From: Kribbella qitaiheensis
GTDB taxonomy: Bacteria; Actinomycetota; Actinomycetes; Propionibacteriales; Kribbellaceae
Direction of reading: 5' to 3'
NCBI RefSeq assembly: GCF_014217565.1
Contig: NZ_CP043661.1
Location: 6,262,001 to 6,326,000, forward strand
DNA: 64,000 nucleotides
A program made the position numbers and the translations under genes. Below the pieces are notes generated by a model. It searched no databases. It was not told where the DNA came from and saw only the letters and a list, made by a program, of their open reading frames with translations. How positions within the stretch are numbered: the stretch's first letter is position 1; the number at the start of each line of letters is the position of its first letter. Shown piece after piece: positions 8,172 through 16,689 of this stretch.

Positions 8172-9581
8172 TCAGTGGACGTAGAGGCTGCGCTGTTCGG
8201 TGTAGAAGTGCAGCGATTCGGTTCCTCCGAGCCGGCCCATCCCGGAGGCGCCTATCCCGCCGAATGGCACGTGGGGCTCATCACCGACGGACGGTCCGTT
8301 GACATGGACCGCTCCGGTGCGAAGGCGCTGTGCGACCGCGTACGCCTGATCGCGATCGGCGGACATGACGCTGGCGATGAGGCCTTCCTCGAGCGAGTTC
8401 GCCAGCTCTACAGCCTGGTCGTCGGAATCGAACGGGAGCACCTCCACGATGGGAAGGAACCCTTCCTCGGTGGCGAAGCGGCACGCGGTCGGCACTTCGG
8501 TCAGTATTGTCGGGCGGGCGTGGCGGCCGTCGATGTCGCCCCCGGCCATCACCGTCGCTCCCGCGGATCGCGCGTCGGTGATCAGCTCTGCGAACCGGCG
8601 TGCGGCGGAATCGTTGATCACGGGGCCGATGTCGGTAGCGGGGTCGCGTGGATCGCCGACCATCATGCTGTCGGCGATGGTGGTCAGTCGTTCGACGGTC
8701 TCGTCGAATCGGGACCGGTGGACGAGGATGCGGTCGGTGCACATGCAGACCTGACCTGAGTTGACGAACGAGGAGAACGCCAACGCCGGCGTCCACCGCT
8801 CGAGATCGGCGTCGTGTCTCACCACCGTCGCGTTTTTGCCACCGAGTTCCATGATTGCGGGGGTCAATGCTGCGCCGGCCTGAGCTGCGATCGCTCGGCC
8901 TACGGGTGTCGATCCGATGAATGCGACTCGTCGGATGTGAGGCGATTGGATGAGAGCGGTGATCACCTGGCGCCCGTCGCCTGGACGGGTCGTCACGACT
9001 GATACGACATCCTTCGGTACGCCGGCGCGGTGGAGTGCGTCGGCGAGGATCATGCCGGCTGCGATCGGCGACTCTTCGCTGGGGCGGATCACCACGGCGT
9101 TACCGACCGCGAGGGAGATCGCGCTTGATCTGGCACTGAGGATGACGGGGGCGTTCCGCGGCACGATCGACAGAGTGACGCCGGCCGGGATGCGCAGGGA
9201 GTGGTTGACGACGTTCGGGTCTGACGACGGGAGGAGTTCACCGATGGGTGAACTCGTGAGCGCGGCGGCCTCGCGGAGCGTCGCTGCCGCCTCGTGGACG
9301 TTCATCTCGGCCCACGGTCTTGTCGCGCCGATCTCGAGCGCGAGCGTCTGGACGTGGTCCCCGAGGTGTGCTTCCAGGTCGTCCGCGGCGGCGAGCAGGA
9401 TTCGTCTGCGCTCGGAGTACGGCAGCGCCGCCCAGTTGGGTTGTGCGACGGCGGCTGCTTGGGCGATGTCCAGAGCTTGCGACGGCGTCATAGCGGGGAA
9501 TTCGTTCAGCGCGTTCCCTGTGACCGGGGAGATGTCGGGGAACGTCGTCGCGTTCGCCTGTGCTTGTTGCCGGCGGTTCAC
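8172..9581 (-). CDS. NAD(P)-dependent aldehyde dehydrogenase (vanillin/benzaldehyde type)
   Basis: A 469-residue aldehyde dehydrogenase oxidising an aldehyde to its acid. Catalytic Glu245 lies in MELGGKNATVV and the nucleophile Cys279 in NSGQVCMCTDRI; the VCMCTDRI wording resembles vanillin, benzaldehyde and salicylaldehyde dehydrogenases. The Rossmann segment FIGSTPVGRAIA is near residue 221. The GTG start at 9581 overlaps the stop of the alcohol dehydrogenase as GTGA. As last gene of the P450 operon it would finish the alcohol to aldehyde to acid sequence. Confidence 0.92.
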   Translation of the reverse strand: MNRRQQAQANATTFPDISPVTGNALNEFPAMTPSQALDIAQAAAVAQPNWAALPYSERRRILLAAADDLEAHLGDHVQTLALEIGATRPWAEMNVHEAAATLREAAALTSSPIGELLPSSDPNVVNHSLRIPAGVTLSIVPRNAPVILSARSSAISLAVGNAVVIRPSEESPIAAGMILADALHRAGVPKDVVSVVTTRPGDGRQVITALIQSPHIRRVAFIGSTPVGRAIAAQAGAALTPAIMELGGKNATVVRHDADLERWTPALAFSSFVNSGQVCMCTDRILVHRSRFDETVERLTTIADSMMVGDPRDPATDIGPVINDSAARRFAELITDARSAGATVMAGGDIDGRHARPTILTEVPTACRFATEEGFLPIVEVLPFDSDDQAVELANSLEEGLIASVMSADRDQAYAVAQRLRTGAVHVNGPSVGDEPHVPFGGIGASGMGRLGGTESLHFYTEQRSLYVH

Positions 9582-10711
9582 TGCGGGCCTTTCGCTATGA
9601 CGAGGACAGGTTTGATCGCGACCCCACGCGCGGCGTCCTCGGCGGCGCGGTTGATCTCCGAGAACGGGTACCGCCGTGCGAGGCGGTCGAAGGGGAAACG
9701 GCCTGCGCGATGGAGGGCGATCAACTGAGGGATGAAGCGTTCAGGCTCGCTGTCGCCGAGAGTCACTCCGACGATCCGTCGCCCAGGTAGCTGCGCGTTG
9801 ACGTTGAACGATGCTCGTGAGCCTGCGGGCGGCGCACCGATGACGAAGCAGCTGCCGCCGATGGCAAGGGATTCGATCGCCATTTCGAGCACGCCGACGT
9901 TGCCCGTCGTTTCGATCGCAGCATCAACGCCTCGCCCTTGCGTGATCTTTCGCAGTTCTTCGGTGGTGTCCGCCTGCTCGGCGTTGATGGAGTGGGTCGC
10001 GCCCAGCTCGAGGGCCAGCTCGAGGCGCTCCGCGACGCGGTCGACCACGATCACGACGCCCACCGACAGAGCAGCGGCGGCCATCACGGCGGCGAGTCCG
10101 ACGGCGCCCGCGCCGGTGACGACCATGACTGTGTCGGATGTCGGGCGAAGAACATTGATCACCGCGCCTGCACCCGTCTGCACACCGCACCCCAGCGGCG
10201 CGAAGCGGATGAGGTCGTCGTCGGTGGTGTCGGGTTCGAGGAGGACGAGGCTGCGTTCGTCCACGATCGCCTGATGGGCGAACGACGACTGTCCGAAGAA
10301 ATGCCCGCTCAGTTCCGTGCCATCCGGACGCCGAATGGTCGAGCTGCCGTCGGCCCGGCGTCCGCCGAGTAGGTTCCAGGGCAGGTGAGAGTCGCAATAA
10401 GCCGGATGACCGCCGCGGCACGCCGTACAACGGCCGCATGACGTGAACGACATCAGCACCGGGTCTCCCGGTCGGACGCGGTGGACTTCGGATCCGACGG
10501 CGGACACTCTGCCTGCGCCCTCGTGGCCGAGAACACCCGGCGTGGGGAAGGGGATGGTGCCGTGGCCCGCACTGATGTCCGTGTGGCACATGCCGACCGC
10601 TACGACATCGACGAGTACCTCGTCGGGGCGAAGGTCGTCGAGTTCCACCTCCTCGAGCGTGAATGGCTCACCGGCTCCGTGCGCCACCGCCGCGAGGGTC
10701 GTGGTGGTCAT
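9578..10711 (-). CDS. Zinc-dependent alcohol dehydrogenase (aryl/allyl-alcohol type)
   Basis: A 377-residue medium-chain dehydrogenase. The catalytic zinc ligands are Cys42 (GMCHTDIS) and His63-Glu64 (GHEGAG), and the structural zinc site is Cys92, 95, 98 and 106 (SCGRCTACRGGHPAYC). The NAD-binding motif is TGAGAVGLAAV. The length and pattern fit the class III-like/aryl-alcohol dehydrogenase branch. The ATG at 10711 overlaps the ferredoxin reductase stop as ATGA. It is expected to oxidise the alcohol made by the P450 of the same operon. Confidence 0.92.
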   Translation of the reverse strand: MTTTTLAAVAHGAGEPFTLEEVELDDLRPDEVLVDVVAVGMCHTDISAGHGTIPFPTPGVLGHEGAGRVSAVGSEVHRVRPGDPVLMSFTSCGRCTACRGGHPAYCDSHLPWNLLGGRRADGSSTIRRPDGTELSGHFFGQSSFAHQAIVDERSLVLLEPDTTDDDLIRFAPLGCGVQTGAGAVINVLRPTSDTVMVVTGAGAVGLAAVMAAAALSVGVVIVVDRVAERLELALELGATHSINAEQADTTEELRKITQGRGVDAAIETTGNVGVLEMAIESLAIGGSCFVIGAPPAGSRASFNVNAQLPGRRIVGVTLGDSEPERFIPQLIALHRAGRFPFDRLARRYPFSEINRAAEDAARGVAIKPVLVIAKGPQ

Positions 10712-11856
10712 CGGGCCGCGGTCCCGGTCGCTGGCGCAGCGAGACGTTTGAGTTTGACCACCGGGAGCCTGAAGTTGATGGAGGCGGCCGCGACCGGTTG
10801 CCCGTCGTGGTGCCATCGCAGAACCGCTGATCCGCTCGCGGGATCGCCGTCGATGATCTCCGGCTGCCCCGCCAGCGGCAATTCGCCGGCGATCTTGAGG
10901 TCGATGCCGAACTGCTCTGTCCAGAAGTAGTGGTCGGGCTGATAGGGAGGTACTGCCGGATCTAGGAGCACCGCGGCGGCCGCCCGTCCTTGAGTGACCG
11001 CGTTGCTCCAGTGGGGAGTACGCCGGAAGACTCCGGGCTTGACTTCGCGCGACGTGACATCGCCGGCGCCTGCAACCCGGGGAGCGGCGAGGCAGCGGGC
11101 ATCGACGACCAAGCCACCGGCGATGTGAAGTCCCGAGTCTGCGAGCCATTCCACGTTCGGGAGGTCTCCTGCCGCGCACACGACGACGTCGGCTTCGAGC
11201 TTCCTGCCGTCGCGGAAGGCGACCCCTGAGATGGGATTGCCGAGTAGTTCCACGTCTCCCGGCGTGATGTGGAAGCGGATGCCTGCCTCGTCGGCCGTCT
11301 TGATCAGGTAGTCGGAAAGCCACTGTCCAAGAAGGCGCCGCAGCGGAGGTTCCCGATCGACGAGGGTCACGTCGAGCCCCCGCGAGCGGAGCGTGGATCC
11401 AACTTCCATCCCGAGGAAACCGGCGCCGACGACAATCGCGCTTCGGGCCATCGGAATTCGTGCGGCGATGGCTGCTGCGTCGTCGAGTGTGCGTATGACA
11501 TGCTCCCCGGCTTGACCCTTGCGTGCCAACCTCCGGGCCCGCGCGCCGGTGGCGATGATCACACCGTCGTACGGCATCACGACACCGTCGGCGAGCTGCA
11601 CGGACCGACCCTCGACATCCAACGACGTGGCGGCCGAACCGAGCACCAGGTTCACGTCATCAGGCAGAGCGGCAAGAGTGGCGCTTTCGAGTGTCTCGGT
11701 ACCGGCGAGCACGCCCTTGGACAGCGGTACGCGTGAATAGGGTTGCGGGGCTTCCTCGCCGATGAGCGAGATGTCTCCCGCGAACCCTCCCGATCGCAGA
11801 GCACCGGCCGCGGTTGCGCCGGCGATCGATGAGCCGACAACAACCAGGTGTGTCAC
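10708..11856 (-). CDS. FAD-dependent NAD(P)H-ferredoxin reductase
   Basis: A 382-residue flavoprotein of the rubredoxin/putidaredoxin reductase type. The N-terminal FAD motif is VVVGSSIAGATAAGALR, the NAD(P)H motif is IVVGAGFLGMEVGSTLR near residue 140, and a C-terminal FAD motif containing GAGDVT is present. The start is GTG at 11856, three bases after the ferredoxin stop. It should pass electrons from NAD(P)H to the small ferredoxin encoded just upstream for the P450. Confidence 0.92.
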   Translation of the reverse strand: MTHLVVVGSSIAGATAAGALRSGGFAGDISLIGEEAPQPYSRVPLSKGVLAGTETLESATLAALPDDVNLVLGSAATSLDVEGRSVQLADGVVMPYDGVIIATGARARRLARKGQAGEHVIRTLDDAAAIAARIPMARSAIVVGAGFLGMEVGSTLRSRGLDVTLVDREPPLRRLLGQWLSDYLIKTADEAGIRFHITPGDVELLGNPISGVAFRDGRKLEADVVVCAAGDLPNVEWLADSGLHIAGGLVVDARCLAAPRVAGAGDVTSREVKPGVFRRTPHWSNAVTQGRAAAAVLLDPAVPPYQPDHYFWTEQFGIDLKIAGELPLAGQPEIIDGDPASGSAVLRWHHDGQPVAAASINFRLPVVKLKRLAAPATGTAAR

Positions 11857-11859
11857 CGG

Positions 11860-12066
11860 TCAGTCCCGCACTCGAAGGGCCGCAACCGGGCAAACCCGTG
11901 CACCGGCGGCGGCAGCGACCTGAAGGGACTCGGGGATTTCGCTCACCCGCAGGCGCACGTAATCCTCGTCGTCCAACTCGTAGACCTCGGGCGCGGTCTG
12001 CTCGCACAGCCCGTGGCCCTCGCAGGCTGAACGCCTGACCTCGATCTCCATGGTTCGTACTTCCAT
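11860..12066 (-). CDS. Small P450-type ferredoxin, CxxHxxC...CP cluster motif
   Basis: A 68-residue acidic ferredoxin. The cluster residues are Cys15, His18, Cys21 and Cys59-Pro60, i.e. CxxHxxC(x37)CP. This divergent pattern, with histidine in place of the usual cysteine, is known from actinobacterial ferredoxins serving cytochrome P450s and usually holds a 3Fe-4S cluster. It lies three bases after the P450 stop and just before its reductase, which makes the electron chain explicit. An internal ATG at residue 6 is an alternative start. Confidence 0.92.
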   Translation of the reverse strand: MEVRTMEIEVRRSACEGHGLCEQTAPEVYELDDEDYVRLRVSEIPESLQVAAAAGARVCPVAALRVRD

Positions 12067-12069
12067 TCT

Positions 12070-13260
12070 TCAGCTCCGCGGGGTGACAGTCAGCGGTACC
12101 GAGTCATAGCCGCGGACGATGGGGTTCTTGCCCCGCACGGGCTCCCCGGCGAGTTCGAACCGGTCGATCTGCGAGGCGAGTGCTTCAAGCAGAGTGACGG
12201 CTTCCATTCGCGCCAACCCCTGACCCGCGCATGCGTGGACTCCGTACCCGAAGGCGACGTGGTCGAGCGGGTTACGGTCGATGCGAAACTCGTCCGGCTG
12301 GCTGTACTTCGCGGGGTCGCGGTTCGCGGCCGCCCAATGCAGGAGGACCTTCGATCCCTTCGGGACGGTGACGTCGCCGAATCTCGCGTCCTTGGTTGCG
12401 ACCCGCCAGAACCCGACGACCGGTGACTCCAGTCGCAGGATCTCTTCGAAGATGGGGCCGGCCAGCGCGGGGTCCGCCTTGAGCGCTTCCCAGATCTCAG
12501 GGCGCTGCGCGAACAGTGTCATCAGCGCGCCGATCGCGTTCACCGTCGTGTCCATACCTGCCGTCAGATACGCACTTACGGTACGGACCGCGCCCAATTG
12601 CGTCAGCCGGCCGTCGTCGACCGCATCCATGATGGCCTCGCCCCACCCCCCGGGAGCAAGCTTGGAGCGATCGGCCATCGTTCCCATCCACTGGTGGTAC
12701 GCCTGCAGTTGCGGAAGGTGCGCGAGAACGTAGTCGCCGAACGGGCCGAAGCCGGCGAAGGTTGCGTCCGCGCCGGGGTGCATCTTCTCGCGACCCTCGA
12801 TGGGAAGGCCGACCAGGTCGCCGACCACGTTGATGGGGAAGACACGGGCGATGTCGACGACGCCGTCGAAGGTGCCCTTCGCGACCTGCTCGGCGACCAG
12901 GGTGTCGGCGTAGTTCGCGATCTGCTGACGTACCTTGGCGAGGCCGCGCGGCGCGAGCTTGTCTGAGAGCACAGCGCGGAGCGCGTCATGCTCCGGCGGG
13001 TCGGTAGCGAGCACGGAGTCCGCGATCTGCTGGTTGAACTGCTCGGTGAGCGCGACGCCCTCGGCCGAGGTGAAGGTTTCCCAATCGGCGGCAGTGGCGC
13101 GGACGTCGGCGTAGCGGGTCAGCAGGTAGAAGTCCCACTTGGTCGAATAGACCGCGGGGCTCTGCTCGCGCAGCTTCGCGAGCGGCGGGAACGGGTCCGC
13201 AACGATCTCGGGCGCGAAGAGGTCAAGATCGGTCTCAGGGCGGACGGCTGGTGAAGCCAT
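12070..13260 (-). CDS. Cytochrome P450, CYP199-like
   Basis: A 396-residue soluble P450. The I-helix oxygen-binding motif is LTAGMDTTVNAIGA, the K-helix is FEEILRLESPV, and the haem loop is FGYGVHACAGQG with Cys344 as axial ligand. From memory, the segments TKWDFYLLTRYADV, LAPGGWGEAI and AGMDTTVNAIGA read much like CYP199-type enzymes that oxidise para-substituted benzoates; this is family resemblance, not an alignment. The ATG at 13260 was chosen over an upstream start because the extra residues are not P450-like. It leads the five-gene oxidation operon. Confidence 0.92.
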   Translation of the reverse strand: MASPAVRPETDLDLFAPEIVADPFPPLAKLREQSPAVYSTKWDFYLLTRYADVRATAADWETFTSAEGVALTEQFNQQIADSVLATDPPEHDALRAVLSDKLAPRGLAKVRQQIANYADTLVAEQVAKGTFDGVVDIARVFPINVVGDLVGLPIEGREKMHPGADATFAGFGPFGDYVLAHLPQLQAYHQWMGTMADRSKLAPGGWGEAIMDAVDDGRLTQLGAVRTVSAYLTAGMDTTVNAIGALMTLFAQRPEIWEALKADPALAGPIFEEILRLESPVVGFWRVATKDARFGDVTVPKGSKVLLHWAAANRDPAKYSQPDEFRIDRNPLDHVAFGYGVHACAGQGLARMEAVTLLEALASQIDRFELAGEPVRGKNPIVRGYDSVPLTVTPRS

Positions 13261-13304
13261 GTCAATCTCCGTCGATCGGGTGCCTATAGACGTAGGGAGC
13301 TCTG

Positions 13305-13321
13305 GTCTCCATCCCGGAGAC
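13305..13321. promoter_or_regulatory. Inverted repeat upstream of the P450 operon
   Basis: Perfect 6-base arms GTCTCC and GGAGAC around ATCCC, 45-61 bases upstream of the P450 start. It may be an operator or a 5' leader hairpin. Short perfect palindromes arise by chance, so support is weak. Confidence 0.35.
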
Positions 13322-13333
13322 TTTCCTATCATT

Positions 13334-13349
13334 CAATACGACAGTCCTG
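13334..13349. promoter_or_regulatory. Shared 16-base element, copy 1 (P450 promoter)
   Basis: CAATACGACAGTCCTG matches the element at 23951-23966 at 12 of 16 positions (CAATAC, four variable bases, GTCCTG). It lies about 75 bases upstream of the P450 start, where an operator would be expected. It may bind a regulator common to both catabolic units, for example the IclR or GntR protein of this window. Confidence 0.4.
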
Positions 13350-13494
13350 CCAGATGCAACAACTGTTCTTCTGCCGGAATCGGACAGGGCCGGGGGGTTG
13401 TGGGGGTTCAGTTGCGGTCATAGGCTGCTCGAACTGCCGATTGAAACCTTTCAGATTCTCTGCGCGGCAGCCTTGTCCATCATGAAAGGTCGGT

Positions 13495-15633
13495 GTGCCG
13501 ACGATGTCTGCCCTACTTCGCCTGTTGGTCGTCCCGGTTCTCCTGGCCGGCGTCGCTTTGTCGGCGGTCGGGCCCGCGGAAGCGCGGCCGGATCGGGGAC
13601 AGCCGGGGGCGGAGAGCAGCGTGACGCTGGTGAACAAAGATGCCCAGGGCAACGCTGCGATCCGGTTCGATGTACACGGTGAGGCGATCGACGCTCACGA
13701 CGGGCAGATCCAGCGTTTCGGCAACACGTACTACCTGTACGGCACGGCGTACGGGTGTGGCTACGAGTGGAACACGCCGGGTGCGCCGTTCTGTGGCTTC
13801 GTCTCCTACAGTTCGCCCGACCTGGTGAACTGGACTCCGCGCGGGTTTCTGTTCGACGCGAGTACTTCGACCTGGCAGAGCCGGTGCGACGGTACGACGT
13901 ACGGCTGCTACCGGCCCCACGTGGTCTTCAACAAGCAGACCGGCAGGTACGTCTTGTGGATCAATACCTACGACAACGGGGTCGGGTATCGGGTCTTCAC
14001 CTCGAAGAGTCCGGCCGCCGGATTCGTCGAGGTCGCCGAGCCTGATCTCGCCGCGCCCGAGGGGCCGCCGCGGGCTGTCAACTACGGCGATCACCAGATC
14101 TTCGTGGATGACGACGGCCAGGCGTACCTGGCCTTCACCGACTGGCGGCGCGACGGCGATCTGGTCGTGGAACGTCTCGACAAGACCTACACGACGGGGT
14201 CCGGTGCCTGGAGTCGGGTGGGCATTCGCCGTACCGAGGCGCCGACGATCTTCAAACGGGCCGGTACCTACTACCTCACCTACTCGGACCCGAACCGCGG
14301 CTACGCGACCACTGGTACCGGGTTCGTCACCGCAACCAGTCCGCTCGGTCCCTGGACTGGTACTGGCATGACGCCGGACGCCTGGTCGGTCGTCGACGGT
14401 GCGCTCCACATTGACGGCGGCGGCATCGGTCTCAGCCGGACAGGGGAGGACTGGAGCGACTACACCTTCCGCGCGACCGTGACGCCCGAGCGGGCCGCCG
14501 CGAGCGACTACGGGCAAGTGGGACTGGTGGTCCGCGCATCCAACGCGGGCAGCTACCAATGGCTGATCGGCAACTACCCCCATGCGGGTGCGTCCGGCGG
14601 CAATCTCACGTAGTTGATCCCTGGCCGCTCGGCGACCACGGTTCCCCTGCCACAGCCGATCGCCACCGGCCAAAGCTATGACATCGAGATCAGCGTCGCG
14701 GGCGGAACGATCGAGACCCGCATCGACGGGCAACTCGTCGACACCACCACCGGGCTTGCCGCCGGCAGCGGGAAAGTGGGCTTCCGGCAGAGCAATGGTG
14801 ATGGCGAGCGGGCGACGGTCGCGGCGGTGTCGGTGACGGCTCCGGACGGGACGGTACTGCTCGCGGACGACTTCACGAACGGACTGGACAAATGGGACAG
14901 CCCTGGCGCCGTCATCACCGGCACCAACCTGACCACCACGTCGTGCGGCGGCCAGCCGACCGACGTCCTGCCGATCAAGACGAACGCCGGCACGATCTAC
15001 CTCTACCAGTCGGATGTCTGGATGGACGCCAAGGCCAACGAGGCCCTCGCCAAGCACTATTGGCAGCCGCTCAGGTTCGACGACGCGGGCGTGATCCTGC
15101 CGATCGAGTGCGGCAACTCCTACCAGGTCACCATCCCGACCGGGCGCCCAGCGATCCTTCCTCCGCCACCCGCGATCTCGACCGGTCACGCCGGCTACCG
15201 CACCCACTGGGATGTGAGCGGCAGCCTGGCACGGGCGCAGACCTTCACCATCCCGAAGAGCGGCAAGCTGACCGGCGTGCGCTTCACAAGCTTCCAAAGC
15301 GGACACCCGAATGCGCCCGTGACGCTGGAACTGAAGCGCGTCCACAACGGCGCGATCGGCGCGACCGTCCAGTCCGTCGAGATTCCCGCGAACCAGGTGT
15401 CATGGGCCGCGCGCTGGGTGGGGCTTCGGCTTGACCGTCCGTTGCCGGTTCAGCCGGGTGACCAGTTCGCGCTGACCGTCAGTACGAAGTCGGCGACCGG
15501 CGCCTACGGCATCGCTTACACCGACGCCGACCCGTACGGCGGCGGCCAGGCCATGATCAGCCACGACGCGGGGGCGACCTGGCAGGTCGAGAGCAACCGC
15601 AGCCTGCACCTCGAAGCCGAGGTCACGCCCTGA
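13495..15633 (+). pseudogene. Secreted GH43-like glycosidase split by an in-frame TAG
   Basis: One frame runs 13495-15633 except for a TAG at 14611-14613. The first 372 residues have a signal peptide (to about 31) and a five-bladed GH43-type domain: base Asp69 (AHDGQIQRFGNTYYLYG), Asp199 (YGDHQIFVDDDG) and acid Glu248 (TEAPTIFKRAGTYYLTYS). A jelly-roll (LamG/DUF1080-like) domain starts near 295 and is cut at GGNLT; after the stop the same frame continues it (TGQSYDIEISVAGGTIETRIDG) and adds a carbohydrate-binding-like C-terminus. GTG at 13495 has AAAGG five bases upstream; ATG at 13504 is the alternative. The catalytic domain lies wholly before the stop, so a shortened enzyme could still work. 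Confidence 0.85.
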
Positions 15634-15687
15634 CCGACATCACCCCCATTGCTCCACCGGCTTCGGTAACTGGCAAGGTCTGATTGA

Positions 15688-16479
15688 ATGACGGGCATGG
15701 CCGAAGGCAGTGGGTACCGCGAGCGCAACAGCACCGCGGACCGCGCGCTGAGCATCCTGCAGTTGTACAGCGACGAGCGGCCGGAGCTGACTGCACTGGA
15801 TGTCGCCGAGCATCTCGGAGTCGCGCGCTCGACGGCATACCGGTACCTGCAGACGCTCGTGCAGTCCGATTTCCTCGCCGAGACGGGTCGGGGCGGCTTC
15901 CGCCTCGGCCTGCGGATCCTGGAGCTTTCGCGGATCGCTCGGACCGGGTACGACCTGACCGCGCTGGCGCTGCCGCGCATGCGGGACCTCGCCGAGCGAT
16001 ACCGTCAAACGGTCCTGCTGACAAAGCAGATGGGTGCCGCGGTCATCTGCCTGGAGCGCGAGGAAGCGTACGGCCAGTACGTGCGCCTGTCCTACGAGCG
16101 GGGAACCGTCCTCGATTTCAACGCGGGGGCCTCCGCGCTCGTCCTGTTCGCGTGGCTGCCGGAAGCGACGGTACGCGAGTTGCTGGCTACGACCCAGGTG
16201 CGCAAGTTCACGCCCAAAACTCTGGTCGAGCCCGACGAGATCATCGAGCGCCTGGCGCAGATCCGCCAGCAGGGATTCGCGCTGACCGACGGCGAGGTGG
16301 ACCCGAACGCGGTCGGAATCGCAGCGCCTGTCTTCGGCCGCGACGGCCAGGTGCTCGCAGCGGTGAGCATGGTCTTCATCCGGCCCCTTGTGGCGCTGAC
16401 CGAAATCGATGACCTCGTGGCCTCTGTCAGGTCGACGGCCGAAGTGATCACCCAAGACGCGGCCGCAGTCGGGCGCTGA
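15688..16479 (+). CDS. IclR-family transcriptional regulator
   Basis: A 263-residue regulator. Residues about 15-75 form the winged helix (ADRALSILQLYSDERPELTALDVAEHLGVARSTAYRYLQTL) and residues 90-255 form the GAF-like effector domain (LRDLAERYRQTVLLTKQMG, IRQQGFALTDGEVDPNAVGIAAPVF). IclR proteins commonly control aromatic catabolism genes and sense the substrate or an intermediate. It lies 210 bases upstream of, and in the same direction as, the monooxygenase/dioxygenase operon, and an inverted repeat at 16631-16670 is a candidate binding site. Confidence 0.92.
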   Translation: MTGMAEGSGYRERNSTADRALSILQLYSDERPELTALDVAEHLGVARSTAYRYLQTLVQSDFLAETGRGGFRLGLRILELSRIARTGYDLTALALPRMRDLAERYRQTVLLTKQMGAAVICLEREEAYGQYVRLSYERGTVLDFNAGASALVLFAWLPEATVRELLATTQVRKFTPKTLVEPDEIIERLAQIRQQGFALTDGEVDPNAVGIAAPVFGRDGQVLAAVSMVFIRPLVALTEIDDLVASVRSTAEVITQDAAAVGR

Positions 16480-16630
16480 CCGCCCGCCTCTCGAATCGCG
16501 GCCACCTCCCACGCCGGTCGGCGCCTCGTGGGATGGGTGGCCCCTTCGCCGGCGGCGCGCGCCTGAAACTGGCCAGCTGCGGCGCCGGCGGCGCGCCGGA
16601 CCTCGAAGTACCAGCACTACGGTCTTCGCG

Positions 16631-16670
16631 TGTTCTGTTTTTCGGGTATGATGACTTAAAAGACAGGACA
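16631..16670 (+). promoter_or_regulatory. Promoter and candidate IclR operator of the ring-cleavage operon
   Basis: Imperfect inverted arms TGTTCTGTTTTT (16631-16642) and AAAAGACAGGACA (16658-16670) flank a TATGAT hexamer at 16647-16652 that fits a -10 box. The arms bracket the promoter 20-59 bases upstream of the monooxygenase ATG, a geometry expected for regulator control. Confidence 0.5.
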
Positions 16671-16689
16671 CTGGCGCAAGGGAGCGTGA

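Noticed and set aside
13513..15345. A 610-codon minus frame antisense to the GH43 gene
   Set aside because: Composition (Val/Asp/Arg/Gly-rich) and lack of any motif show that it mirrors codon bias of the plus-strand gene.
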